Assembly (NCBI RefSeq): GCF_019468465.1
Contig: NZ_CP080519.1
Span: 558,001 to 622,000 of the forward strand
Source: Amycolatopsis sp. DSM 110486
Lineage (GTDB): Bacteria > Actinomycetota > Actinomycetes > Mycobacteriales > Pseudonocardiaceae
Length of the DNA stretch: 64,000 bases
Reading direction: 5' to 3'
The position numbers were made by a program, and so were the translations under genes. A model generated the notes under the pieces. The model was given only the letters and a program-made list of their open reading frames with translations. It made no database searches and was not told the origin of the DNA. Below are positions 9,215 through 17,926 of this stretch, one piece after another (position 1 is the stretch's first letter; each line of letters starts with the position of its first letter).

Positions 9215-9745
9215 TCAGATGGCGATGATCCGGCGATGGCCCCAGACCCGGGCCCGATCGCCCGTCGAGACCGTAAATGCGGTACCCGCGACACCAGCTT
9301 CGCCCGCTCCCCCGGATACAACACCGCCGGGGACCGCAGCCAGCGCTACTCCAGCGCTTGGAATAGATTCTTCCGCTTGTTCACCGTCCACGGTGGTCGG
9401 TGGCGCGCCCGAGCTGTGCCCGAGCTGTCGCGTTGCCGTCGGGATGATCTTGGCGGTGGCTTCAGCCGCGGCGAGTGCGGCTTCGGGTAGCACGGTCGTG
9501 TAGGTGTCAACGGTCACGATGATCGACGAATGCCTCAGAATTTCTGCACGACCTTCATGTCTGCCCCCGCCGCGAGCGCCACGCTCGCGGCGGTGGGGCG
9601 CAGATCGTGTAGCCAGATCGGCGGTAACCCTGCCCGCCACAACGGCTTTCCTGATCGTCGCGTAGCCCCCGCCCTGTGCGCGCACAGCACGAAGCCGTGC
9701 GCGCACGGTACGACTTCGGCCCGCGAGACCGGCGAAATCGCCGAA
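9215..9745 (-). pseudogene. Tyrosine recombinase (phage-type integrase), C-terminal remnant with frameshift
   Basis: The minus strand encodes AGLPPIWLHDLRPTAASVAL, the box with the catalytic His-x-x-Arg of actinomycete integrases. It continues to GADMKVVQ and hits a stop near 9540. One frame over, the sequence resumes exactly as LRHSSIIVTVDTYTTVLPEA, containing the second catalytic His and the Tyr nucleophile. A single lost base near 9540 explains this. The N-terminal SAM-like and core-binding domains are absent, so the gene is both truncated and frameshifted. It marks a former integrative element. The upstream edge is uncertain because only scattered similarity (HGFVLCAH) is seen beyond the PLWRAGLPP stretch. 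Confidence 0.75.
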
Positions 9746-9792
9746 ACCCGGGGCGCTCCCGCGCAGGGTCGTTCCGGATTGCGCGCTGATCG

Positions 9793-10344
9793 TCAGTTGT
9801 TGTCGGCGTCAGCGATCAATTCGGCCGGCACCGGGAGGCCGAGGTGCTCGAGGAGGGCGGCCAGCTCGGCGTCGAGTTCTCGCCCGACCTGGGCGATGCG
9901 CGGATCGTGAAAGCTGTCGAATCGGGTGCTGGGCTGATCGATCGTGAACCAGGTGCGGTCGTCGTGGTCCACGTAGATCGCGGTGCGCAATGGCGCATAG
10001 AGCATCACCGAGGGGTCGTGCCGGAACATGCGCTGGGCGTAGACGTGGTTGCCCATCAGGTATTCCGCGCACGGACGCGATTCGGCGGCCAGTTCCATCA
10101 GAGAGCCGACATCGGTGCCCCAGTATCGAATGAAGCTGTGCGGGGCGTTTTCCTCGGCAGCCTCCCGGACGACGTCCCAGCTGGCCCGTTCCCTCTTGAA
10201 CTGCTCGATTCGAGCAGCGTCGAGCACCGGCACCGCGCGTTCGTAATCTTCTCGGAATTCCGAAAAGGTTGTCGTGACGGGGATGGTCAGGCGGAGCACC
10301 TCGTGTGCGAAAGTCTGGATGGAAGGGGAATCACTGGCGGGCAT
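9793..10344 (-). CDS. DUF302 family protein
   Basis: This 183-residue cytoplasmic protein of the DUF302 (TT1751-like) fold has unknown biochemical role. The typical parts are the N-terminal FSEFREDYERAVPVLD, the central VMLYAPLRTAIYVDHDDRTW and the C-terminal motif RIAQVGRELDAELAALLEHL. The ATG has GAAGGA upstream. It lies 115 bp downstream of an alpha/beta hydrolase gene on the same strand, so the two may be co-transcribed. DUF302 proteins often sit beside redox or stress genes, but nothing here fixes a function. Confidence 0.8.
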   Translation of the reverse strand: MPASDSPSIQTFAHEVLRLTIPVTTTFSEFREDYERAVPVLDAARIEQFKRERASWDVVREAAEENAPHSFIRYWGTDVGSLMELAAESRPCAEYLMGNHVYAQRMFRHDPSVMLYAPLRTAIYVDHDDRTWFTIDQPSTRFDSFHDPRIAQVGRELDAELAALLEHLGLPVPAELIADADNN

Positions 10345-10459
10345 GGCGTTGCCGTCCTTCGATGGTCATGGCTGTTGCTCGACGGGGGTCGGGGGAACCG
10401 GTGAGACAAGCGAGGATGGCGGCCACGGTGCCGATCGCCGACGGCACCGTGGCGGCCTG

Positions 10460-11299
10460 TCAGTCGCGGAGGAAGTCCAGCACCTGCTGTACGAACAGCT
10501 CGTGGTACTGGAAGATCCCGCCATGGCCCGCGTCCGGGTAGATGCTCAATGTGGCGTTGGGAAGCAGCCGCGCGAGGTTGAACGAGCTGATCGTCGGCAC
10601 CAGGATGTCGTTGTCGCCGTTGACGACCAGGACGGGCTTGTCCACGTCGGCCAGACCGGCGGGTGAGGTGCTCTGCTCCCATTTCGTGGCCGCGGTCAGC
10701 TGGGCACCGATCGTCTCGTCCGTCACGGGCGTGTCGCGGTCCTCGGTACGCTCGTCCAGGCGAGCGATGAAGGCATCCGCAGCTGCCTGGCTGCGGGGCG
10801 TCGGCGAGAAGAAGAGAAAGTGCTTGGGGTGCTTGCCTTCAGTGGCCGACTTCCCGAAAGCGCTTTGCAGCACGGCGCCCCAGCCGGCAGGCCCTTCGTC
10901 ACCGGCGGGCGAGGTGCCGGCCAGGACGATCCGCCGGACCAGATCGGGTCGCTGCTGGGCGACCGCCTGGGCCACCATGCCGCCCAGGGAAAAGCCCAGC
11001 AGATCGGCCGTGTCCAGCCCGAGAGCCTCCAGGAAGGCCACCGTGTCGGCGGCCATCGCCTCGATGCTGTCGGGGGTGGTGCCGCCGGAGGCTCCGACGC
11101 CCCGGAGATCCACCACGATGACGCGTCGCTCGGCCGCGAAGCCGTCGACCACGGCGGGGTCCCAGTCGTCCAGCACTGCGGTGATGTGGTTCAGCAACAC
11201 CAGCGGCACGCCTGCGGCCGGGCCCAACTCGCGGTACGCGAACGGCGTTCCGCCGACGTCCACCGTCTCGGCCGGTGCTTGCACAAAACTCGCTGCCAT
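10460..11299 (-). CDS. Alpha/beta hydrolase
   Basis: This 279-residue cytoplasmic alpha/beta-hydrolase has the nucleophile elbow GFSLGG (about residues 101-106), an oxyanion segment around LLNHITAVLDDWDP, an acid residue in VNGDNDILVP and the catalytic His in DAGHGG. The fold resembles haloalkane/ester hydrolases and 3-oxoadipate enol-lactonase relatives. The substrate is unknown. It stands immediately upstream of the DUF302 gene and just beside the IS110-family element, whose left end falls about 105 bp before this start. The insertion may therefore have altered its promoter. Confidence 0.88.
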   Translation of the reverse strand: MAASFVQAPAETVDVGGTPFAYRELGPAAGVPLVLLNHITAVLDDWDPAVVDGFAAERRVIVVDLRGVGASGGTTPDSIEAMAADTVAFLEALGLDTADLLGFSLGGMVAQAVAQQRPDLVRRIVLAGTSPAGDEGPAGWGAVLQSAFGKSATEGKHPKHFLFFSPTPRSQAAADAFIARLDERTEDRDTPVTDETIGAQLTAATKWEQSTSPAGLADVDKPVLVVNGDNDILVPTISSFNLARLLPNATLSIYPDAGHGGIFQYHELFVQQVLDFLRD

Positions 11300-11331
11300 G
11301 TCTTGCCTAATCGGTAGTAGGAGTAGTTCTT

Positions 11332-11351
11332 CCGGCTCGTGATCGAGCCGG
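11332..11351. other. Perfect 8-bp stem-loop between hydrolase and IS element
   Basis: CCGGCTCG and CGAGCCGG flank the loop TGAT. On the minus strand it falls in the 5' leader region of the hydrolase gene, 33 bp before its start. It has no T-run, so it is not an obvious terminator. It could belong to the leader or to the outer end of the IS110 element. Confidence 0.5.
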
Positions 11352-11414
11352 TTGGTGCTGGTCCGCCGGCGGGCGATGCCTAGGTTTTCCGGTCGTTCGA
11401 CGACTTAAGAAAGA

Positions 11415-11657
11415 ACGGCGCGTCTGCCGGTGGGCCGGTGCTTGTGGTGGTGGGATGTCGTGGCGCGAGTCCGCCGCAGGAGGTGACCTCTCGGTGTGTT
11501 CCCGAGCCGCGAGCTCTTCGGCAGAACGAGGTTCCTGCGGTGTGCTGGAGTCACGAACGGCTACTGAGATGACGGACCATCGAGTCCCGCGATTAGGGCG
11601 CTGCGTGACTCTGCCTGGACCCGTGAGCAGCCGCAATAGCGAAGGAGGCGTGACGGT
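11415..11657 (+). ncRNA. Candidate bridge RNA region of the IS110 element
   Basis: About 240 bp of non-coding DNA between the left end and the transposase contains several GC-rich self-complementary stretches, for example around GCCGGTGGGCCGGT near 11426. IS110-group elements are known to express a structured bridge RNA from this position. It carries one loop for the target and one for the donor. The region is placed by position only. I did not fold it or identify the guide loops. Confidence 0.35.
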
Positions 11658-12890
11658 TTGACACTGTTCTGCGGCATCGACTGGGCCGAATCCCACCACG
11701 ATGTCGCCATCGTCAACGACACCGGAACCGTGGTCGCGAAAGCCCGCATCGGCGACGACGCGACCGGGTTCGCCCACCTGCTCGACCTGCTGGCCGAGGG
11801 CGGCGACACCGCCGGAAACCCGATCCCGGTCGGGATCGAGACCGACCACGGACTGCTCGTCTCTGCGCTGCGCGCCACCGGACGCACCATCTACGCGATC
11901 AACCCGCTCTCCGCATCGCGGTACCGGACCCGGCACCAGGTCTCGGGCGCGAAGTCCGACGCCGCGGACGCGGTGATGCTGGCCAACATCGTGCGCACCG
12001 ACGCCGACGCACACCGCCCACTGCCGGCCGACACCGATCTCGCCCAGGCGGTGCGGGTGCTCGCGCGGGCCCAGCAGGACGCGGTCTGGGCCCGCCAGCA
12101 GCTGGGCAACCAGCTCCGATCGCTGCTCAAGCAGTTCTACCCCGCCGCGCTCGACGCGTTCGCCGGCCAGCCCGAGGGCGGCCTGGCCCGTCGCGACGCC
12201 CGCACCGTCCTCGCCGCCGCACCCACACCCGCGCTCGCAGCGAAACTCACCCGAGCACGTCTGCGGACACTGCTGGCCAAGGCCGGGCGCCGCCGCAACG
12301 TCGATACCGACGTTGATCGCCTCCACGGTGTGTTCCGGTCTGATCGGTTGCGGCAGCCACCGATCGTGGAGAACGCGATGGGCATCCAGTTTTCGGCTTT
12401 GCTGAGCCAATTCGAGGCCGCCTGCGCCGCCGCTGACAGTCTGGCGGAAGCGGCACGAACCCATTTTGAGCAGCACCCGGACGCCACGATCATCACCAGC
12501 TTCCCCGGCCTGGGACTGCTGGCCGGCGCCCGGGTGCTCGCCGAAATCGGAGACGACCGCACCCGCTTCACCGACCCCCGCGGCCTCAAGGCCTACGCCG
12601 GATCCGCCCCCATCACCCGCGCCAGCGGCCGAAAAACCGTGATCACGCACCGACACATCAAAAACCGGCGCCTGGCCGCGGTCGGCCCGATCTGGGCACT
12701 GGCCTCGCTGCGCGCCAGCCCCGGCGCCAGACGCCACTTCGACACCCGCCGCGCCGCCGGAGACTGGAACCACCAAGCCCAACGACACCTGTTCAACAAG
12801 TTCCTCGGACAGCTTCACCACTGCCTCCAAACAGGACAACTCTTCGACGAACATCAGGCCTTCCCACCTCCACTCACCGCTGCGGCTTGA
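11658..12890 (+). CDS. IS110-family transposase (DEDD RuvC-like recombinase with Tnp C-terminal domain)
   Basis: This 410-residue protein starts at a TTG with GAAGGAG about 10 bp upstream. The N-terminal RuvC-like domain shows GIDWAE with Asp8, GIETDHG and KSDAADA, the acidic residues of the DEDD triad or tetrad. A coiled-coil-like middle follows. The C-terminal Transposase_20 domain contains SFPGLGLLAGARVLAEIGD and the serine-bearing GSAPITRASG. The reading frame is full-length and undamaged, so the element may still be active. It should bind its own bridge RNA and carry out cut-and-paste insertion at a guided site. Confidence 0.93.
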   Translation: MTLFCGIDWAESHHDVAIVNDTGTVVAKARIGDDATGFAHLLDLLAEGGDTAGNPIPVGIETDHGLLVSALRATGRTIYAINPLSASRYRTRHQVSGAKSDAADAVMLANIVRTDADAHRPLPADTDLAQAVRVLARAQQDAVWARQQLGNQLRSLLKQFYPAALDAFAGQPEGGLARRDARTVLAAAPTPALAAKLTRARLRTLLAKAGRRRNVDTDVDRLHGVFRSDRLRQPPIVENAMGIQFSALLSQFEAACAAADSLAEAARTHFEQHPDATIITSFPGLGLLAGARVLAEIGDDRTRFTDPRGLKAYAGSAPITRASGRKTVITHRHIKNRRLAAVGPIWALASLRASPGARRHFDTRRAAGDWNHQAQRHLFNKFLGQLHHCLQTGQLFDEHQAFPPPLTAAA

Positions 12891-12917
12891 CTCTTAAGAA
12901 CCTGAGATGTCTTTCTT

Positions 12918-13404
12918 GCGCGGTGGTCCGCGCTCTTCGATGGGAATCCGCCTCCTGGCGCTGTCCGACAGCCTCGCCGGGATCGGCGGGGAGCCGCTTC
13001 GGTCGGAAGACCACCGCCGGGCAGCGCGTCACTTCGCACCAGGCAGTCATTCCTCCGTGCCGCCGCTTTATGTGAAGGTCGGTGCAGCCAGGACGAGGTG
13101 ACGAAATCAGGTTTCACGATGATCTTCACGCGCGCTGAACCGATTGAGATCCCACAGGGCCGGCGATCGACGGAAATCCCCGTGCCCGTTACCGTGCAAT
13201 CGGCACTGGCTGCGCATTTCGCGTGCTCAGGGCCGGATCAATGAGCCACAGTCTCGCTGACAGTCATTCGACCTATGCGAATGGATTCCGTCATGCCGAC
13301 ACTGATGGGACAGCCTGGTGTGGGCTGGTGATGGCGAGCCGGCCTCCACCGTTCTAGGTCGCCGCTCCGCTTCCATGATCTGCCGAAGAGTAACGAGGAG
13401 CACC
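12918..13404. other. Intergenic DNA between the IS element and the SDR gene
   Basis: No recognised gene is present. Short frames exist, such as MIFTRAEPIEIPQGRR... near 13119-13244, but none has a clear ribosome-binding site or known relatives. The GC content is slightly lower than in the neighbouring genes. An A/G-rich ribosome-binding site (GAGGAG) for the SDR gene lies at the right end. Confidence 0.4.
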
Positions 13405-14217
13405 ATGTCACAGATCGTCCTTGTTACCGGGGCTTCCAGTGACCTCGGAGCTGCCACCGCCAATGCGCTGGTCGGTTCAGGCCACACCGCGTACGCGGGG
13501 ATCAGCCCGGCTGTCGTCCACCCAGCCGGCCGCCTTGCCGAGCCGAGCGGGCGCGGGACCCGCCTGCGCCCCATTTCGTTGGACGTAGCCGACCAGCGCT
13601 CGGTCTCAACAGCGGTCGATCACATCTTGACGGAAGCCGGAAGAATCGACGCAGTGGTCCACGCCGTCGGCCCGGTGCCCCGGGGGCCGCTCGAATCCTT
13701 CACCCCTTACCAGCTGGCGCAGATCTACGACGCGCATGTGCTGTCCACCCAGCGCGTCAACCGTTGCGTGCTGCCGCAGATGCGCGAGCGGCAGGATGGC
13801 CTGCTGGTATGGGTGGTGCCTGCGAACCACGATGCCGAGGGCGCTCCCTACCTTGCGCTGCACTCCGAAGCGGTCACGATGATCGACCATCTCGCATCGA
13901 GTTACGCCCAGGAGCTGACCGAATTCGGGGTCGAGACCACGATCGTCGTCCCGGGTTTCCTGGTCCCCGAGAGCGGCCCGCACGTACGCACCGTCCGCCC
14001 GGACGACGCCGAGACCGTTCAGGCGTACGAAGGCCGATACCCCGGCCTGGTCCACCGGGTGGACTCGAGGCTGGCCGCGCAGGCGCTCACCGGCGCGGAG
14101 GTCGCCCTCGCGGCCCAGGCCATCGCGGCTGCCGTCGGCAGCCCCAAGGGCACCCGTCCACTGAGGATCGTTCCTGGCCGGCCCGGCACCGCATCCGACC
14201 AGGGCGCCGTGTGGTAA
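13405..14217 (+). CDS. SDR-family protein lacking the canonical catalytic residues
   Basis: This 270-residue short-chain dehydrogenase-like protein has its ATG after GAGGAG. The cofactor motif TGASSDLGAAT (residues 8-18) and the Asp-Val of LDVADQRS are conserved, so a nucleotide probably binds. The place of the YxxxK motif reads YLALH (about residue 152), with His instead of Lys. The usual catalytic Ser segment is replaced by VVPANHDAEG. Such changes suggest a non-catalytic or altered activity. It stands alone, with a regulator gene convergent to it. A frameshift is unlikely because the C-terminus stays collinear with SDRs. Confidence 0.75.
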   Translation: MSQIVLVTGASSDLGAATANALVGSGHTAYAGISPAVVHPAGRLAEPSGRGTRLRPISLDVADQRSVSTAVDHILTEAGRIDAVVHAVGPVPRGPLESFTPYQLAQIYDAHVLSTQRVNRCVLPQMRERQDGLLVWVVPANHDAEGAPYLALHSEAVTMIDHLASSYAQELTEFGVETTIVVPGFLVPESGPHVRTVRPDDAETVQAYEGRYPGLVHRVDSRLAAQALTGAEVALAAQAIAAAVGSPKGTRPLRIVPGRPGTASDQGAVW

Positions 14218-14282
14218 GGCGGCGTCCACCTGGTCCGGCCGACGAGAGGTCCGGCGATGCGTCGCGCATCACTGTGGCGGTG

Positions 14283-17168
14283 TCATTTCTCCAGGGCCTC
14301 GAGCGCGTCGCGAAGTGCGGCTCTGGAGGTGATCCCGAGCTTGGGAAAGATCTGGTACAGGTGTGCGCCGATGGTCCGGTGCGAGAGGTACAGGCGCTCG
14401 GCGATCTGCTTGTTGCTCAAGCCGGACGCCGCGAGATCCGCGATCTCCCGCTCCTGGGGTGTGAGTACTTCTCCGCTCGCCGTGGTTCTCGGTGCGCCCC
14501 ATCCGGTCGCACGCAGCTCCTTGGCCGCACGGTCCGCCCAGGGACTGGCGCCGAGCAGCGTGAAGGCGTCGTAGGCCAGACGCAGTGGCTCTCGGGAGTC
14601 GGCGTTCGCGCGGGCACGTCGCAGTCGTTCCCCATACGACAGGTGAACGCGGGCCAGGTCGAAAGGCCACCTTTCGACGCCCGGCAATTCCAGCGCCTCC
14701 TCGAACAGGCGCACCGCCTCGTCGTCGTCGGTGGCGCACAACGCCGCCGAACCCGCGGCGAGCAGGCTGAGCCGCGGGGACAGCGCGGCGATGTCGGCCT
14801 CCCGCATGGCGCGCACGTGAGCGACGGCGGCGGTCTGCCGGTCGGTCCGCACCGCGGCTTCGACGACGTCCAACGCCACCCACAATGCATGCGGCACGTG
14901 GGACGCGAACGTGCCCGCTGGGCTGATCGCCGTCGCGTTCCGGTAAGCGCTTTCGAAGTCACCGCGGCCGGATTCGGCGACTGTGCGGACGTGCCGGGCG
15001 TAGTGCAGTGCTACCCCCACTCCCCTGGGCGTGGCCCAGCGGATGATCTGGTCAGTCAGGCGGTCGACGGCTTCGTCGTCACCGCGGGCCGCGGCGACGA
15101 CGGCTCGGCAGTACCAGAAGTACCAAGTGAAGAAGTGGTACCCGGAGTCCTCGCACACCTGGGCTCCTTCGTCGGCCAGTTCCAGGCATTCGTCCCACCT
15201 GCCGGTGAGGTAATCGTCCAGGCACAGGTGCATCAGCGCGCCGACGTGCCGGCGCGGCGGACCGCCGTCCCGCCCTTGGAAGACAACTCGCCACGACGGC
15301 TCGCGGACATCTGCCAGGCGATCGAGGTAGAGCGAGCCGGTGCCGGCGCGAACGATCCGGCCGGGGTCGGATTCCTTCTGCAGGTCGCTGAGAACGGATT
15401 CCAGCTGATCCAGAGCCCCGGCACCGGAACGGACTGGGTCGGAGAAGGTCTTGGCAGCCACCGACAGCAGGGCGGGCGGCTCCGGTCGCAGACGCCGGAG
15501 CGTCGCATACAAAGGTTCCCACAGTTCCGCGCGGCCACTGAAGAAACAGAGGAGCAGCAGCAGGTGGAGCGCCTCGATGAGGGCGCCGTCCGTTGCTTCG
15601 TAGCGGTGCGTGCCGGACTCGATGGCGCCGGTCAGCAGTCGGTGGGCGGTGTCGATGTCCCCGTCGCCGTTGATGATCAGGAAGACGGCGGCGGCCGCGA
15701 AGTGGAGAGAGCCGATCAGCTCCGGGTCGGCCAAGCGGGCACCTTCGAGCAGTTCCGAGGCGTTGCGGAGTTGCCCGGTCGCGTCGGCGCCGATGTAGGC
15801 GGCCTCGGCGAGCCGGCGAGCGCGATTCGAGCTGTGCGGGCTCAGATCGGCCGCCCGTACCAGCGCCGCGACCGCTCCGACGGCGTCTCCGCGGGCCGCG
15901 ATGCTGCGTGCCGCCTGGTCCAACAGACCGGCCACCTGCTCATCCGGCTCGACGGAAGCCTCGCCGAGGTGCCAGGCCCGCCGCTCGGGCTGGCTCACCA
16001 GCACGTGGGCCAACGCTCGATGGGCCGCCCGGCGCTCGGCACTCGTGCAGGCATCCACCACCGCCGACCGGATCAAGGGGTGCCGGAAAACGAGCCGGCG
16101 CGTGCCTTCGTCGAAAGCCACCAGCCCATCCTGCTCGGCCGAAGCGAGGTCCTCGAGGTCGGATTCGTAGCCGGCCTCGCGCGCCGTCGCCTGCAGGACC
16201 GCGAGATTGCCGGTTCCTTCCAGCGTCGCGAGCAGCAACAGCCGCCGTGCGGCGAGGGAGAGGACGGACACCCGAGAGACGAACAACGCCTGAAGCCGTA
16301 GGCTGAGCGGAAGTATTACGGGAAGGCTCTCCAGGGCCACACGCTGCTCCCCGCTCAGCACCGTGGGCAACTCGAGCAAAGCCAGCGGGTTCCCTTCGGC
16401 CACCGACAGCAGTCGCTGACGCACTCGAGCGGCCAGCGTCGGGAATCGAGTGTTGAGCAGGAGGTGTGAGGACTCTTCGTCCAACGGCGGCACCTCGTAC
16501 TCGGGCAGGCCACCGCGGTTGAAGAAGGTCTCACTACCCGAGCGCATGGCGCCGAGGAAGGTGACGCGGGTGCCGTTGAGCCTGCGGGCGACGAAGCCCA
16601 GCACGGCGGCGCTGGCCCGATCAAGCCACGGCAGGTCGTCGACGATCAGGAGCAGCGGGCCGGCTTTGGCCACGTGACGCAGGAGCATGAGAGTCGCGTT
16701 CGACACGACGAGCCGTTCCGGCGGTACTCCGCTCCCGAAGCCAAGGGCGACTTGCAACGCATCGGCGTGTGCCGTGTCGAGTTCGCCGAACGCCTCGTAG
16801 AGGGGGAAGAGGACCTGGTTCAGCCCGGAATAGCTGACGTCGGCCTCGAACTCGACGCCGGCGGCACGCAGGACCCGTGAGCCACTCGCGACCGCGGTTT
16901 CGGCAACGGCATCGAGCAGGACGGTCTTGCCCACCCCCGCCGCGCCCGACAACAGGAGCGCCCCGCCGCGATCTGTGGCGGCCAGGAAGCCGCGGATCCT
17001 CTCGAGTGCCACGCCGCGCCCCACCAGGGAATCGACACCACCGTGGTCGAAAAGGCCGTTGTCGCCCACCGGATCACGCTCCCCCGCCTGCGCGGCCCGT
17101 CGAGACTTCCCGGCCCGGGGCCCGACCTCGCGGGCCGGACTGTCCACAAGCGATTCGCCGGTGTGCAC
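14283..17168 (-). CDS. LuxR-family transcriptional regulator with AAA ATPase domain (LAL type)
   Basis: This is a 961-residue large ATP-binding LuxR regulator. Walker A is GAAGVGKT (about residues 74-81), Walker B is LLLIVDD (about 153-159), and a helical repeat middle region resembles MalT-like sensors. The C-terminal LuxR helix-turn-helix reads LTPQEREIADLAASGLSNKQ, then TIGAHLYQIFPKLGI. Proteins of this class respond to a small ligand with ATP binding and activate nearby operons. The target is unknown. It is followed upstream by a MarR gene on the same strand and converges on the SDR gene. Confidence 0.92.
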   Translation of the reverse strand: MHTGESLVDSPAREVGPRAGKSRRAAQAGERDPVGDNGLFDHGGVDSLVGRGVALERIRGFLAATDRGGALLLSGAAGVGKTVLLDAVAETAVASGSRVLRAAGVEFEADVSYSGLNQVLFPLYEAFGELDTAHADALQVALGFGSGVPPERLVVSNATLMLLRHVAKAGPLLLIVDDLPWLDRASAAVLGFVARRLNGTRVTFLGAMRSGSETFFNRGGLPEYEVPPLDEESSHLLLNTRFPTLAARVRQRLLSVAEGNPLALLELPTVLSGEQRVALESLPVILPLSLRLQALFVSRVSVLSLAARRLLLLATLEGTGNLAVLQATAREAGYESDLEDLASAEQDGLVAFDEGTRRLVFRHPLIRSAVVDACTSAERRAAHRALAHVLVSQPERRAWHLGEASVEPDEQVAGLLDQAARSIAARGDAVGAVAALVRAADLSPHSSNRARRLAEAAYIGADATGQLRNASELLEGARLADPELIGSLHFAAAAVFLIINGDGDIDTAHRLLTGAIESGTHRYEATDGALIEALHLLLLLCFFSGRAELWEPLYATLRRLRPEPPALLSVAAKTFSDPVRSGAGALDQLESVLSDLQKESDPGRIVRAGTGSLYLDRLADVREPSWRVVFQGRDGGPPRRHVGALMHLCLDDYLTGRWDECLELADEGAQVCEDSGYHFFTWYFWYCRAVVAAARGDDEAVDRLTDQIIRWATPRGVGVALHYARHVRTVAESGRGDFESAYRNATAISPAGTFASHVPHALWVALDVVEAAVRTDRQTAAVAHVRAMREADIAALSPRLSLLAAGSAALCATDDDEAVRLFEEALELPGVERWPFDLARVHLSYGERLRRARANADSREPLRLAYDAFTLLGASPWADRAAKELRATGWGAPRTTASGEVLTPQEREIADLAASGLSNKQIAERLYLSHRTIGAHLYQIFPKLGITSRAALRDALEALEK

Positions 17169-17271
17169 TTCTGGCTGTCAACGTCGGGATCCTTCACTCC
17201 TACCGCGCGGAGTGCTGACGTCAGCCGTTGTGCAGACGTGGCGCTAAAGCAGTGGTTCCGCGTTCGGGTGG

Positions 17272-17739
17272 TCAATAATTTTGGACGATGCTCCACAGCA
17301 TCGCGTGAAACTTCGCGTGGTCACGGGCGGGAATCGAGGACAGGCGACGCATGATCGCCGTATCGCGGGCGATGGCGACCTGGTCTTTCACCTCGACGCC
17401 TTTCGCGGTTGCCCTCGGAATGCGCACACGCCGGTCACGGGCGGAGAGTTCGCGGACGACGAGCCCGTCGCGCTCCATCCGGTCGAGAATCGACACCAAT
17501 GTGGTCTTGTCGACACCGAGTTCCGTGGCGATCTCCAACTGCGTCCGCTCCGGACCGTTGCTGATCAGCTCGAGAACGAGCCAGTCGCGCAGATCGGCCA
17601 GCCCCGCATCCCGCGAGACCTCGTTGAACGCGTCGCCGAGCGCTGCCGCCGCGCGGTGAGCCAGCCAGGTCAGGTCGCCGATCGCCGAGGCGGCGTCGGG
17701 TGGCGGCAACTCGTCGCGACGCCCGCTCTTCGGAGACAC
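17272..17739 (-). CDS. MarR-family transcriptional regulator
   Basis: This 155-residue dimeric winged-helix regulator starts at a GTG. The recognition region is ERTQLEIATELGVDKTTLVS (about residues 64-83), followed by the wing RDRRVRIPRATAKG. It is divergent from the AraC gene. The 187 bp between the two holds three copies of an ATSATCCG-like element (17751, 17765, 17795), which would suit a shared operator. Regulation of the AraC gene and of itself is inferred from this arrangement. Confidence 0.88.
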   Translation of the reverse strand: MSPKSGRRDELPPPDAASAIGDLTWLAHRAAAALGDAFNEVSRDAGLADLRDWLVLELISNGPERTQLEIATELGVDKTTLVSILDRMERDGLVVRELSARDRRVRIPRATAKGVEVKDQVAIARDTAIMRRLSSIPARDHAKFHAMLWSIVQNY

Positions 17740-17750
17740 TGCGCGACCGT

Positions 17751-17804
17751 ATCATCCGCAGCTGGATCATCCGACCTCGGATCGATTTTCCTCAGATGAT
17801 CCGA
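17751..17804. promoter_or_regulatory. Repeated ATCATCCG-type elements between marR and araC
   Basis: ATCATCCG at 17751-17758, GATCATCCGA at 17765-17774 and GATGATCCGA at 17795-17804 lie between the divergent starts. The outer ones combine with GTAT and ATAC to give a loose inverted repeat (GTATCATC ... GATGACATAC). These are plausible sites for the MarR or AraC protein. Confidence 0.45.
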
Positions 17805-17926
17805 TGACATACGGTCCACTTGGCAGACATGATGGGGTGCCTCCTCCGTCGGGAGCGCCGGGTCCGTTCGGGCGGAACCACTCGCGCACTCAGCGTCGCA
17901 GCCTAAAAGGAGGACGGAGCGAAAAC

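Larger units (their letters stand above)
11404..12917 (+). mobile_element. IS110-family insertion sequence (ends approximate)
   Basis: The element is defined by its intact transposase gene and by matching sequences outside it. CTTAAGAA occurs at 11404-11411 and again at 12893-12900. AAGAAAGA at 11407-11414 faces its inverse TCTTTCTT at 12910-12917. The total is about 1.5 kb, the usual size. The layout of about 250 bp of non-coding DNA before the gene and only about 30 bp after it fits the IS110 group rather than IS1111. IS110 elements lack classical terminal repeats and target duplications, so exact ends need an empty-site comparison. Confidence 0.8.

Noticed and set aside
9160..9215. Attachment site matching the tRNA-Asn 3' end beside the integrase relic
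   Set aside because: Only short GC-rich similarity (GCTCCCCGCTGG) was seen. It does not match the tRNA sequence over a useful length.
11307..12854. A 515-residue minus-strand frame in the IS element, considered as an accessory protein
   Set aside because: Glycine- and valine-rich low-information translation opposite the conserved IS110 transposase. No ribosome-binding site.
12854..13129. A 91-residue minus-strand frame beside the IS element as a possible gene
   Set aside because: It overlaps the transposase end, has no ribosome-binding site, and its basic, Ser/Arg-rich translation resembles no family.
13764..16301. An 845-residue plus-strand open frame
   Set aside because: It runs through the SDR gene's end and opposite the LAL regulator, whose Walker and LuxR motifs are intact on the minus strand.
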